A DNA stretch of 64,000 nt from Dryomyza anilis (lineage: Eukaryota > Arthropoda > Insecta > Diptera > Dryomyzidae): positions 84,014,696-84,078,695 of the forward strand of contig OX638132.1 in NCBI GenBank assembly GCA_951804985.1, read 5' to 3'. The notes under the pieces were generated by a model that was not told where the DNA came from, made no database searches, and worked only from the letters and a program-made list of their open reading frames with translations. This document shows, piece by piece, positions 1-12,065 of the stretch; within the stretch, counting starts at the first letter, position 1; each line of letters starts with the position of its first letter. The position numbers were made by a program, and so were the translations under genes.

Positions 1-583
1 CAGGCATGCGCAGTTTTATTTAAAAAAAAAGGAAAATTTTAAAAATTTAATTAAAAAAAAAATTAAATTTATAAAAAAAATTTCGAAAGGCAAAAAATTA
101 AAACAATGCTGCATCATTTTAGTTTTGCGTATAAATTAAAAATGTTGCTTGCCGCACATCCTACACATTGAAGACAAAACACAAATTTTTACAAATTTCA
201 TGCATAATTTAGCTATTTTAATGCAGCACGTTCACGCGAAACTTACGCAGAAAAAATTTGAAAATTTCTATATTTTATGTTTTCGAAGTGCAACAGATGG
301 CAACTCAGTTGGAACGCATGTAAAAAGCAAAATTTTAGTTGCAAATAAATGCTGGAATTTTTAGTGACTAATGCGTATATTTTATGCGGCAGAAAATAAA
401 AATTAAATCGTAGAAAACTATTGAAAAAGTACGTGTGCAAAATGTAGTTTTATATTTGAATATTAATTAAAAAGTTTATTAAAAGTAATGTTTTAAAAGG
501 TTTTAAAAATGATTCGGTTTTAAACTGATATCGTATTGTGGGACACCCAGCTGTTTATAATTTGAGCCTCCAACATTTTTCTG
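1..583. other. AT-rich DNA without a recognisable gene
   Basis: Long A and T runs. The short reading frames on both strands have no recognisable motif and overlap each other, as expected by chance in such DNA. Confidence 0.6.
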
Positions 584-746
584 AATAATAATAATAATAG
601 TTTGGCACTACAGTCCTATAAGAACTTAGGCCGAGCTCTCTCACTATTTTGAGCTGTGCGTGTTATATTTGTACTCAAAGCGGTGGGACCTACAGTTTAT
701 TGCCGAATCCGAACGGCGGGTGAGAACTTTTCATGTTTTACTCTCG
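584..746 (-). mobile_element. tRNA-derived SINE, 3' part, cut off by the foldback element
   Basis: Read on the minus strand this is the 3' body of the SINE family seen complete at 56083-56373 and 45094-45376. It has the CTCTCACCCGCCGTTCGG-type block, then the GGGACC and GTACAAATATAAC blocks, the GAGAGAGCTCGGCC block and a short ATT-repeat tail at 584-600. The match stops abruptly at 746, where the foldback element begins. The tRNA-like head should lie to the right but is not found on the far side of the foldback element. Confidence 0.75.
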
Positions 747-1070
747 AAGTATGTGAAGTTAAATACGTATTTTTTTTAGCAAAGACACAAACCATTTTTT
801 TTACAGAGCATTAACAGAGCGTTAACAGCCGCTATGTTAGCGGATGAAATCTTCCGATTGGTACACATAAATGACTCCAAATCCGTCCAAGATCTTCATG
901 CTGGAACGGAATTTAGTACATTGGATAGCTAATGAATAGGGCTTTCCAAATATGTAACCTACATATATATATATCGATCCATTAGACATTTTATATACAT
1001 TTTAAAACTTGGTCATATATTGAGAAAAAGTGGTGATGATGAAGTGGTCACTACTCCCTCCACGGTCCCC
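747..1070 (+). repeat. Left outer inverted repeat of the foldback element
   Basis: Non-tandem end of the left arm. It contains the terminal motif, a block reading TTTTAGCAAAGACACAAACC, the GCATTAACAGAGCGTTAACAG block and a diverged first copy of the internal unit (CTGGAACGGAATTTAG at about 901). It is complementary to 6775-7094 over its length with scattered differences. Confidence 0.85.
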
Positions 1071-4000
1071 GTGCTGGAACTTCTTATAGTAGGTTGGATA
1101 GGTAATGATTAGAGCTTTACAAATCTGTGACCTACATACTTGGATCGATACGCTGGATATTTTTTATGAATTTTTGAAACTTGACAATTAACAAGGAACA
1201 AAAATATTCATATGAAGCAAAAGTCATGATGATTAAGTGGCCACTACTCCGTCCATGGTCCCCGTGCTGGAACTTCTTATAGTAGGTTGGATAGGTAATG
1301 ATTAGATCTTTTCAAATCTGTGACCTACATAGTTAGATCGATACGCTGGATATTTTTTATGAATTTTTTAAAATTGACAATTAACAAGGAACAAAAATAT
1401 TCATAGGAAGAAAATGTCATGATGATGAAATTCTCACTACTCCCTCCACGGTCCCCGTGCTGGAACTTCTTATAGTAGGTTGGATAGGTAATGATTAGAG
1501 CTTTCCAAATCTGTGACCTACATACTTGGATCGATACGATGGATATTTTTTATGAATTTTTGAAACTTGACAATTAACAAGGAACAAAAATATTCATATG
1601 AAGCAAAAGTCATGATGATGAAGTAGCCACTACTCCGTCCGTGGTCCCCGTGCTGGAACTTCTTATAGTAGGTTGGATAGGTAATGATAAGAGCTTTCCA
1701 AATCTGTGACTTACATAGTTAGATCGATACGCTGGATATTTTTTATGAATTTTTCAAAATTGACAATTAACAAGGAACAAAAATATTCATATGAAGAAAA
1801 TGTCATGATGATGAAATGGCCACTACTCCGTCCATGGTTCCCGTGCTGGAACTTCTTATAGTAGGTTGGATAGGTAATGATTAGAGCTTTCCAAATCTGT
1901 GACTTACATAGTTAGATCGATACGCTGGATATTTTTTATGAATTTTTCAAAATTGACAATTAACAAGGAACAAAAATATTCATCTGAAGAAAATGTCATG
2001 ATGATGAAGTGGCCACTACTCCGTCCACGGTTCCCGTGCTGGAACTTCTTATAGTAGGTTGGATAGGTAATGATTAGAGCTTTCCAAATCTGTGACCTAC
2101 ATAGTTAGATCGATACGCTGGATATTTTTTATGAATTTTTCAAAATTGACAATTAACAAGGAACAAAAATATTCATATGAAGAAAATGTCATGATGATGA
2201 AGTGGACACTACTCCGTCCATGGTTCCCGTGCTGGAACTTCTTATAGTAGGTTGGATAGGTAATGATTAGAGCTATCCAAATCTGTGACCTACATAGTTA
2301 GATCGATACGCTGGATATTTTTTATGAATTTTTGAAACTTGACAATTAACAAGGAACAAAAATATTCATATGAAGCAAAAGTCATGACGATGAAGTGGCC
2401 ACTACTCCGTTCCCCGTGCTGGAACTTCTTATAGTAGGTTGGATAGGTAATGATTAGGTCTTTCCAAATCTGTGACCTACATACTTGGATCGATACGATG
2501 GATATTTTATATGAATTTTTGAAACTTGACAATTAACAAGGAACAAAAATATTCATATGAAGCAAAAGTCATGATGATGAAGTAGCCACTACTCCGTCCA
2601 TGGTCCCCGTGCTGGAACTTCTTATAGTAGGTTGGATAGGTAATGATTAGAGCTTTCCAAATCTGTGACTTACATAGTTAGATCGATACGCTGGATATTT
2701 TTTATGAATTTTTGAATCTTGACGAATTACAAGGAACAAAAATATTCATATGAAGAAAATGTCATGATGATGAAATGGCCACTACTCCGTCCATGGTTCC
2801 CGTGCTGGAACTTCTTATAGTAGGTTGGATAGGTAATGATTAGAGCTTTCCAAATCTGTGACTTACATAGTTAGATCGATACGCTGGATATTTTTTATGA
2901 ATTTTTCAAAATTGACAATTAACAAGGAACAAAAATATTCATATGAAGAAAATGTCATGATGATGAAGTGGCCACTACTCCGTCCACGGTTCCCGTGCTG
3001 GAACTTCTTATAGTAGGTTAGATAGGTAATGATTAGAGCTTTCCAAATCTGTGACCTACATAGTTATATCGATACGCTGGATATTTTTTATGAATTTTTG
3101 AAACTTGACAATTAACAAGGAACAAAAATATTCATATGAAGAAAAAGTCATGATGATGAAGTGGCCACTACTCCGTCCATGGTTCCCGTGCTGGAACTTC
3201 TTATAGTAGGTTGGATAGGTAATGATTAGGGCTTTTCAAATATGTGATCGCCATAGTTGGATCGATACGCTGGACATTTTTTATGAATTTTTCAAAACTG
3301 ACTATTAACAAGGAACAAAAATATTAATATGAAGAAAAAGTGATGATGATGAAGTGGCCACTACTTCGTCCATGGTTCCCGTGTTGGAACTTCTTATAGT
3401 AGGTTGTATAGGTAATGCTTAGGGCTTTCTAAATCTGTGATCGACATAGTTGGATCGATACGCTGGATATTTTTTATGAATTTTTGAAACATGGCCATTT
3501 ACAAGGAACAAAAATATTTATATGAAGAAAAAGTCATGATGATGAAGTGGCCACTACTGCGTTCATGGTCCTCGTGCTGGAACTTCTTATAGTAGGTTGT
3601 GTAGGTAATGATTAGGGCTTTTCAAATATGTGATCGACATAGTTGGATCGATACGCTGGATATTTTTTATACATTTTTGAAACTTGACCATTTACAAGGA
3701 ACAAAAATATTTATATGAAGAAAAAGTCATGATGATGAAGTGGCCACTACTCTGTCCATGATTCTCGTGCTGGAACTTCTCATAGTAGGTTGGATAGGTA
3801 ATGATTAGGGCTTTTCAAATATGTGATCGACATAGTTGGATCGATACGCTGGATATTTTTTATGAATTTTTGAAACTTGACCATTTACTAGGAACAAAAA
3901 TATTAATATAAAGAAAAAGTCATAATGATGAAGTGGCCACTACTCCGTCCATGGTACCCGTGCTGGAACTTCTTATAGTAGGTTGGATAGGTAATGATTA

Positions 4001-4404
4001 GGGCTTTTCAAATATGTGATCGACATAGTTGGATCGATACGCTGGATATTTTTTATGAATTTTTGAAACTTGACCATTTACTAGGAACAAAAATATTAAT
4101 ATGAAGAAAAAGTCATGATGATGAAGTGGCCACTACTCCGTCCATGGTTCCCGTGCTGGAACTTCTTGTAGTAGGTTGGATAGGTAATGATTATAGCTTT
4201 CCAAATATGTAATCTACATATTTGGATCCATACGCTGGATATTTTTTATGAATTTTTTAAACTTGACCATTTACAAGGAACAAAAATATTCATATGAAGA
4301 AAAAGTGATGATGATGAAGTGGCCACTACTCGGCCATGGTTCCCGTGCTGGAACTTTTTATAGTAGGTTTAATAGGTAATCATTAGAGCTTTCCAAATCT
4401 GTGA
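1071..4404 (+). repeat. Left arm: 18 tandem copies of a 193-bp unit
   Basis: The motif GTGCTGGAACTTCTTATAG begins at 1071, 1264, 1457, 1650, 1843, 2036, 2229, 2416, 2609, 2802, 2995, 3188, 3381, 3574, 3767, 3960, 4153 and 4345. Spacing is 193 bp except for one 187-bp and one 192-bp unit. Each unit holds the 10-bp palindromes AGTGGCCACT and TTCATATGAA in most copies. Outer copies read ACAATTAACAAGG, inner copies from about 3190 read ACCATTTAC(A/T)AGG, so two subfamilies exist along the arm. Confidence 0.9.
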
Positions 4405-4423
4405 CCTCTGTGAACTATGCGTG
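4405..4423. other. 19-nt spacer at the palindrome centre
   Basis: The left arm ends in CTTTCCAAATCTGTGA (to 4404) and the right arm starts with its complement TCACAGATTTGGAAAG (from 4424). Only CCTCTGTGAACTATGCGTG lies between. This is the fold point of the 6.35 kb palindrome. Confidence 0.85.
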
Positions 4424-6774
4424 TCACAGATTTGGAAAGTTCCAACCATTACCTATCCAACCTACTATAAAAAGTTCCAGCACGAGAATCATGGACGGAG
4501 TAGTGGCCACTTCATCATCATGACATTTTCTTCATATGAATATTTTTGTTCCTTGTTAATTGTCAAGTTTCAAAAATTCATGAAAAATATCCAACGTATC
4601 GATCTAACTATGTCGATGACATATTTAAAAAAGCCCTAATCATTACCTATCCAACCTACTATAAAAAGTTCCAGTACGGGAACCATGGACGGAGTAGTGG
4701 CCACTTCATCATCATGACTTTTTCTTCATATTAATATTTTTGTTCCTTGTTAATAGTCAGTTTTGAAAAATTCATAAAAAATGTCCAGCGTATCGATCCA
4801 ACTATGGCGATCACATATTTGAAAAGCCCTAATCATTACCTATCCAACCTACTATAAGAAGTTCCAGCACGGGAACCATGGACGGAGTAGTGGCCACTTC
4901 ATCATCATGACTTTTTCTTCATATTAATATTTTTGTTCCTTGTTAATAGTCAGTTTTGAAAAATTCATAAAAAATATCCAGCGTATCGATCCAACTATGT
5001 CGATCACAGATTTGAAAAGCCCTTATCATTTCCTATCCAACCTACTATAAGAAGTTCCAGCACGGGAACCATGGACGGAGTAGTGGCCACTTCATCATCA
5101 TGACTTTTTCTTCATATGAATATTTTTGTTCCTAGTAAATGGTCAAGTTTCAAAAATTCATAAAAAATATCCAGCGTATCGATCCACCTATGTCGATAAC
5201 ATATTTGAAAAGCTCTAATCATTTCCTATCCAACCTACTATAAGAAGTTCCAGCACGGAAACCATGGACGGAGTAGTGGCCACTTCATCATCATGACATG
5301 TTTTCATATGAATATTTTTGTTCCTTGTTAATTGTCAAGTTTCAAAAATTCATAAAATATATCCAGCGTATCGATCCAAATATGTCGATCACGTATTTGA
5401 AAAGCCCTAATCATTACCTATCCAACCTACTATAAGAAGTTCCAGCACGGGAACCATGGACGGAGTAGTGGCCACTTCATCATCATGACTTTTTCTTTAT
5501 ATTAATATTTTTGTTCCTAGTAAATGGTCAAGTTTAAAAAATTCATAAAAAATATCCAGCGTATCGATTTAACTATGTCGATCACATATTTGAAAAGCCC
5601 TAATCATTACCTATCCAACCTACTATGAGAAGTTCCAGCACGAGAATCATGGACGGAGTAGTGGCCACTTTATCATCATGACTTTTTCTTCATATAAATA
5701 TTTTTGTTCTTTGTAAATGGTCAAGTTTCAAAAATTCATAAAAAATATCCAGCGTATCGATCCAACTATGTCGATCACAAATTTGAAAAGCTCTAAGCAT
5801 TACCTATACAACCTACTATAAGAAGTTCCAGCACGGGGACCATGGACGGAGTAGTGGCCACTTCATCATCATGACTTTTTCTTTATATTAATATTTTTGT
5901 TCCTTGTAAATGCTCAAGTTTCAAAAATTCATAAAAAATATCCAGCGTATCGATCCAGCGTATCGATCCTATTTAACCTACTATAAGAAGTTCCAGCACG
6001 GGGACCATTGACGGAGTAGTGGCCACTTCATCATTATGACTGTTTCTTCATATAAATATTTTTGTTCCTTGTAAATGGTCACGTTTTAAAAATTCATAAA
6101 AAATATCCAGCGTATCGATCCAACTATGTCGATCACAGATTTGGAAAGCTCTAAGCATTACCTATACAACCTACTATAAGAAGTTCCAGCACGGGAACCA
6201 TGGACGGAGTAGTGGCCACTTCATCATCATGACTTTTTCTTTATATTAATATTTTTGTTCCTAGTAAATGGTCAAGTTTCAAAAATTCATAAAAAATATC
6301 CAGCGTATCGATCCAACTATGTCGATCACATATTTGAAAAGCCCTAATCATTACCTATCCAACCTACTATGAGAAGTTCCAGCACGAGAATCATGGACGG
6401 AGTAGTGGCCACTTCATCATCATGACTTTTTCTTCATATAAATATTTTTGTTCTTTGTTAATGGTCAAGTTTCAAAAATTCATAAAAAATATCCAGCGTA
6501 TCGATCAAACTATGTCGATCACAGATTTGGAAAGCTCTAAGCATTACCTACACAACCTTCTATAAGAAGTTCCAGCACGGGGACCATGGACGGAGTAGTG
6601 GCCACTTCATCATCATGACTTTTTCTTTATATTAATATTTTTGTTCCTTGTAAATGCTCAAGTTTCAAAAATTCATAAAAAATATCCAGCGTATCGATCC
6701 AATTATGTAGGTCACAGATTTGGAAAGCTCTAATCATTACCTATCCAACCTACTATAAGGAGTTCCAGCACGGG
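4424..6774 (-). repeat. Right arm: 13 inverted copies of the 193-bp unit
   Basis: The complementary motif GTTCCAGCAC (one base variant in the second copy) starts at 4474, 4668, 4861, 5054, 5247, 5439, 5632, 5825, 5990, 6183, 6376, 6569 and 6762. Spacing is 192-194 bp except one 165-bp unit. That short unit (5825-5990) has lost part of the monomer and duplicated CAGCGTATCGATC. The copies match the inner subfamily of the left arm, so the arm is shorter by about five units rather than a base-for-base mirror of the left arm. Confidence 0.9.
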
Positions 6775-7094
6775 GGCCGTGGACGGAGTAGTGACCACTT
6801 CATCATCACCACTTTTTCTCAATATATGACCAAGTTTAAAAATGTATATTAAATGTCTAATGGGTCGATCCATATACATAGGTTACATATTTGGAAAGCC
6901 CTATTCATTAGCTATCCAATGTATTAAATTGCATTCCAGCATGAAGATCCTGGACGGATTCGGAGTCATTTATGTGTACCAATCGGAAGATTTCATCCGC
7001 TAACATAGCGGCTGTTAACGCTCTGTTAATGCTCTGTAAAAAAAAATGGTTTGTGTCTTTGCTAAAAAAAATACGTATTTAACTTCACATACTT
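6775..7094 (-). repeat. Right outer inverted repeat of the foldback element
   Basis: Complement of 747-1070. It contains the diverged terminal unit (GCATTCCAGCATGAAGATCC at about 6931), the GTTAACGCTCTGTTAATG block, GGTTTGTGTCTTTGC, and ends AACTTCACATACTT at 7094. The flank after it does not repeat the left flank. Confidence 0.85.
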
Positions 7095-7269
7095 TTTTAA
7101 AATACAGCTTATTTGATTTATAATAAAATTATTTGGAAAAAACTATTATAAAAAACTTATAAAATAATTGATGGACATTTTTTATTCAAAAAAGTAACAA
7201 GTCGAAAAAATTCTCCAACAATTTTTTTAAAATTTTTATTTAATAATTTTTTATTTATTAATAAACCTT

Positions 7270-7445
7270 TTTTTCATATACACTCCACCATATCGAAGAA
7301 CACTTTTTAGGTCATTCATCAAATTGATAATGAAGTCATAACATTGATGTTTTGCAGTTATCAATTTTATAAATCGTTCTTTAATAGAATGATTCATTGT
7401 TTGAAGAATGAAATTCATCAATATGATGATTTTTTTTTATGAAAG
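7270..7445 (-). mobile_element. Fragment of the ACAGAAAA-ended repeat family
   Basis: Read on the minus strand it begins with an A-run followed by ATCATCATATTGATGAATTTC and continues with CATCAATGTTATGA and GTGTTCTTCGATATGG. These match the first 170 bp of the copies at 13196 and 24811. It breaks off near 7270 without the A/T-rich middle. Confidence 0.65.
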
Positions 7446-9060
7446 GCTCTCACCCCGCAGTTTCGATTTGGCATATCTTGAGATGTTCCGTGACGAATAT
7501 TTAAAACTATGAGTGATTAATATTTTTGCCGATAGTTCATCATATTATTGAAATCGGAAAACCATATCATGTTATGCTTTATATATTATTATGAATGCAA
7601 ATAACTATTTTTCATTGTAATTCTCAATGAAAATACAATTTAAAATAATAAATTTAATTCTTTTTAACATTTTTAGGTTATATTTGAATTTTCTTTTATC
7701 AAATACTGAGTGAAACTTCCCGAGACCCCAAGCATAGAGTTAAAAATGAAATACAGAGGTAAGTTATAATTTGTTTATTATTTTATATTTGAATTAACTT
7801 TTTTTAAACACAAATTTTTAAAGTGGTCTTTATAAAAGGTTTTACGAATTAAACTATTTAAAAAATAGTGCTCCTTTAATAGCAAATTTAACCTCTAATT
7901 TGTTTTTTTTTTTGTTTGTCCAAAAACTACAACCGCATTACAGCAATAACCCTGCGGCCTACCGACTGTCTGGCCAAAGAGTTTATTTGCGTAGGAAATG
8001 AAAACCTGCAATTTTCAGAGTCTTTTATGTTGCTGCTGCTGTTGTTTGGCAACTCTATTGAAAGCCTAAAATAATTTGCATAACTTTGAAGCGGCACAGG
8101 CTGCTAAACAAACTAAAGGACATTATTATTGTGCAAGGATTCTGTATAAATTTTTTTGTCGATTAGTACAGTACAAGTAACATTGACATTGACAGTGAAT
8201 AGAATAGAAGAATGAGAGACGGGCGTACGAACGAACGGTTAGACGACTAATTTGTAAGGTTACAGACGCTCAGTTGATACATCAGAAAACGGAAGTTTAG
8301 AAATAATCCAAGTAGAACAAAAATTACACTGACTTAAGTATGCAAACAGCAGTTTATACAATATAACATTGAATATTTTAAAATAGATTTTATGAAAAAA
8401 ATGATATTTTTACTACTTATTTGTAGTACATACCATTTTAAATCAATTTAATTTTTTATTTATAGTTTTTAAGCATTTTTTAGTTTTTATTTTCGAAATT
8501 TCGATCTCCTTCGTATGCCTGAGTTGCCTAATATGGCATTTAATTTATAGCCTTTGTTGCTTTCCAACTGTTGATAGCACTCGTTTAGTTGCCGGCAGGC
8601 AGGCAGCAGGCAGGCAGGACTAAAGTTTCTTCTGGAAGATGCATTTGCCACTTGGAGAGCCAGCCGTTGCAGAGCAACCACGATGCACAGAGTTTTGTGG
8701 CAACAAAGGTCAGTTTGAAATATGCTCGCACGTTTGCCATTTATTTTATGGACTGCTTTAATGTTTCGAGTCATAAATTATACAATTATTTGCAAATAAA
8801 TTCCGGACATTTGTAAGATGTTCGCAGTGGGTTTTTGGTGTGCAATGTCGATATGATGTGTATGCGGCAAATGAGACAAATTATTTAAAACAAAATCTTT
8901 TATGTGTTTGGACAGATTGTGACAAATGGCAAAAGGAGTCATTTAAACATAATAAATGGTGCAGTTTAAATTTTCAGCAATAACGCTTTTAAAAATTTTA
9001 CCTAAAAATATTATTTTAAATTATAGAATTTTATTAAAAATCTATAATATTACTTCAACG
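7446..9060. other. Unassigned intergenic DNA with a GGCA microsatellite
   Basis: No gene recognised. A short interrupted (GGCA)n tract sits at 8592-8619, inside two overlapping short frames on opposite strands that I regard as chance. The stretch 7930-8800 is slightly less AT-rich than its surroundings. Confidence 0.5.
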
Positions 9061-9480
9061 ATTTCGCAAACTTGTTATCGTGATAGAATTTAATTATGTC
9101 TGTCCGTCTTGCTGTCTTGCTGTCTGAATAAAGAATAACTTGAGAAATACTGATCAGAATGCGATGAAATTTCGTCTCAATATATTATAGCCAAAAGTAG
9201 GAACTGAGTTTGAAAATGAGCCAAATCGGTTAACGGACACGCCCACCTCCCATACAAGTCACTTTTATATAACTCTTTAGGAACTAATAACTCGAAAAGT
9301 ATTCAAGATATAGTTATAATATTTAAAACATATTGTTATAATTCACCTAAAAATTTGTGGTCCAAAAATGGGCGTGATCCGCCCACATTTTTTTTTTCAT
9401 TATTTCCCGGATTTTCATAGTGGAAATTTGATCCGTTAATTATTAAAATCAAATCTATTTTTTATTTTACCGAATGCAAT
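9061..9480 (+). mobile_element. TATACCC-family repeat, internal part
   Basis: Nearly the same sequence as 16060-16440: GTCCGTCTTGCTGTC, the AATAACTTGAGAAATACTGA block, GGACACGCCCACCTCCC, ATGGGCGTGATCCGCCCA and TGGAAATTTGATCCGT appear in the same order. The TATACCCTACAC end is missing here, so the copy is 5' truncated. No coding capacity is visible. Confidence 0.75.
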
Positions 9481-10265
9481 TTTTTTATATATATTTGACA
9501 ATAACGTAAAAGGGGTTTTAGTTTAAAAAAGTTCGTGAAATTCTCCCATAGATTTTAGTGTTTTAGTGATTTTTAGTGATTTTTAGTGTTAAGGTATTTT
9601 CAATTATTTTCCATTATTCCATATTTTGGTATTATTGATCTCTCTCAAAGTTATTTTTGTAAACACTATGTAAACCCCATGTACAAAAAATACCAATTAT
9701 TCAAATAAAATTTTCGTTACGGAATTATTTGATTTTTATATATTAAAAAAGAATTTCTATTTAGTTTCTTATTTTATGAGATTAACCCTACCTCCTTGGT
9801 CTAATACATTGACATGTTATATTTTATTTATCTGATATATTTGCCATGTTTGTTTTATTTAATGATTTCCTCATAAAATTGTGTTTTATTTTTACTTTAA
9901 AAATGCTTTATAATTTATGTTTTTAAAGAATATCTAATAGAGAACAGCAACAGGTTATTGATACCAAATAACATATTCTATTTTCGAATTCCTAAATTTT
10001 CCAGGAATTTTCATTTTTTCGACTATCATTTTTTCGACTATATAAATTTGCTAACTTTTTATCCGAGGTGACCCGATAATACATATAACATTGAAAATTA
10101 TCTATGACAGTATCTCCTCTGTAAATAGTCCTTGCTCCTTTATCTTTGGGGTGTCCCAGCTCTACCTATCCATGTAAACCAATTCGGTATAACTACACGA
10201 AGGGAAAAAAATTCTAAAATCCAGAAGGAATCAAGAAGTATACGGAGTGAATTTCAAGAAATGGA
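9481..10265. other. AT-rich DNA, nothing recognised
   Basis: Short TTTTAGTGATTTTTAGTG stutter at about 9555-9590. Otherwise no gene or repeat family that I can name. Confidence 0.5.
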
Positions 10266-10397
10266 TTTTCTTAGTTGTCAAAAAAGTAACTAAGCAGAAT
10301 TATTCTTGAATTCAGTTATTAATTTCTTAGTTATCAAAAAAGTAACTAAGTAGAATTATTTTTGGATTCAGTTATTAATTTCTTAGGTATCAAAAAT
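10266..10397 (+). repeat. 56-bp tandem repeat, just over two copies
   Basis: The block TTAGTTNTCAAAAAAGTAACTAAG ... TTCAGTTATTAATTTC starts at 10271 and 10327, and its beginning recurs at 10383. The offset is 56 bp in both cases. Confidence 0.8.
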
Positions 10398-11159
10398 GTT
10401 GTTGTTGTGGTTTTCGTCCAAAAATTTAATGAACACGTGTTCGTATAGTTGTTGTTTTTGCGATTATTCTTTCTTAGAACATTCTTCCTTAGAACATTCT
10501 TCATGCTCATACAATGCTTATGTAATGGTGTATTTTACTCTGATAAAGGTTATCACTTTACCGCTTTTTCTCAATAATTTTCTTTATTTTTGTTATGATT
10601 TCCACATCAAATACCACAACATTACTTGAAAGAGCCTTTATATTATTAGATACCAAGAGGCAGTTTCTATTTTTAACTCCCCAAATCTTCCAAAACCTTG
10701 CTACTTTCTAAATTGACTTACGTTTGATCCGCTGACCATCCTCAAACCTTTAAATTTTCTTACCTGACTCGAGCTTGATTTTTCGAACTTTGATTATATT
10801 TTTTTAATCTCTACTTCCCCGAGATATTTTTTACCCTGTTCAATAAAGATCTTCTCAAAACAATCAAATTAATATAAAAATTTTATATTACATAATTAAA
10901 TATGAGGAAATTTTGTGTAGGGGAGAATTGAGGAGCTCATTTCCAAAACGTGCTATGTGAAACGAAGACAGGTTTAGTTAAACCTGAAATACTCTTACTC
11001 AGTGGTATAATCAAATTAGAAAAGAAGTGTTTTCCACTCCAAATATTTTCGTTATCTCCTGTTGTATATTCACTGTTTAGAAATAATCATTTTTGGACCA
11101 TATATTTGTAACTGAATCATTTTTTGTAAAGTGGATAGCACCATTTGGAAATGAGCTTT
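10398..11159. other. AT-rich DNA, nothing recognised
   Basis: A 77-residue frame at 10396-10629 begins inside the tandem repeat and is composed of aromatic and aliphatic residues typical of translated T-rich DNA. I see no gene. Confidence 0.5.
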
Positions 11160-12065
11160 TCAATTGTCTTGAAAAATTTTTTCTTAGTGATTAATTGTCT
11201 GGAGGAAGAATAGTTCGGGAAAGAATTATCACGAGGAATAATTATCTCGAGGATTTATTGCTTTTTGATTGCTTTGTTTTTATTGTACACAATTTTTTTA
11301 TCATTTTTTTAATAATGTTGTATATTTCATGAACACAGAAATACCGAATACAACATTACTGCCATCGAACGCCGAGTGGCAGATTTCTTGTTGTTTCTCG
11401 TTTCTAGTTGCGCTCATTCACTGCACTCACTGTACTTTTTGAATTTTCAGCGACATTAGTGTCATTTAGTTGTGTTTGTCAAAGCATTGAACAAAAATGT
11501 CTTGACACTACTTGGCAGCAATGAAACAAATACTGCAGTGTAGTTGAGTCGCTGGAGAGACTTCACAGTATAATGTTGTACATTTTGCAATGGCAGTCTG
11601 CAGTATTTTAGTGAAGTCTCTCCAGCGACTCAACTACACTGCAGTATTTGTTTCATTGCTGTCAAATAGTGTCAAGACATTTATTTTATTCAATGCTTTG
11701 AAAAATAAAACTAAATGACACTAATGTCGCTCTAAAGAGTAGTGCATATATTGCAGAGGGAATTTCAAAAATATTAGATGTCTATTATGTACACCAAAAA
11801 TTGTATTGGATAAATTGTCTTTGGGAATTCTTGTCTCAGGGAAGAATTGTCTCGAAAATAATTGCCTCGGGTAATTGTCTTCCGAAAATTTGTAGAGGGA
11901 AAATTATCCGATAACAGTTGAATTTTGAAATAGAATTGTTCAGTGAATAATTATTTACGAAAAGAATTGTATAAGGAATAAAAATTCAGGGATGAATTTT
12001 GCTAATATTTCTCATATTTCTCGGAAAAGAATTATTGGAAGAATTGTTTGAAGAATTGTCAGGAA
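11160..12065 (+). repeat. Degenerate GAATTGTCTCGGG minisatellite split by a hairpin element
   Basis: Imperfect repeats around (A)GAATTGTCTCGGG and variants (AATTATCTCGAGG, AATTGCCTCGGG, AATTGTCTTCCG) occur at 11160-11270 and again at 11810-12065. The intervening 540 bp has no such repeats and holds the inverted-repeat element at 11450-11730. The simplest reading is one array opened by insertion. Confidence 0.55.
11450..11730. mobile_element. Hairpin MITE with about 117-bp arms
   Basis: Left arm 11450-11566 starts GCGACATTAGTGTCATTTAG and ends GGAGAGACTTCAC. Right arm 11611-11730 is its near-perfect complement. The 44-nt loop contains TAATGTTGTAC and TGGCAG, which also occur in inverted form just upstream at about 11350, so the element may be larger than the arms. 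No coding capacity. The type is a foldback MITE. Confidence 0.8.

Larger units (their letters stand above)
747..7094. mobile_element. Giant foldback (FB-like) element, 6.35 kb palindrome
   Basis: Two long inverted arms, 747-4404 and 4424-7094, are separated by only 19 nt. Both ends carry the same outer inverted repeat, AAGTATGTGAAGTTAAATACG at the left and its complement at the right. Inside that, both arms consist of head-to-tail copies of one 193-bp unit, in opposite orientation in the two arms. This is the architecture of fold-back transposons such as Drosophila FB. No transposase-like frame exists inside, so the copy is non-autonomous. A smaller relative at 26409-27672 has a clear 9-bp target duplication, supporting mobility of the family. 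Assignment to a MULE-like superfamily is inference only. The reading frames inside are repeat artefacts. Confidence 0.85.

Noticed and set aside
4421..4734. Paired frames in the foldback right arm
   Set aside because: Periodic with the 193-bp unit and present on both strands and arms; they are repeat artefacts.
1071..6774. CRISPR array
   Set aside because: The repeats are 193-bp head-to-tail units without unique spacers, in inverted arms, in eukaryotic DNA.
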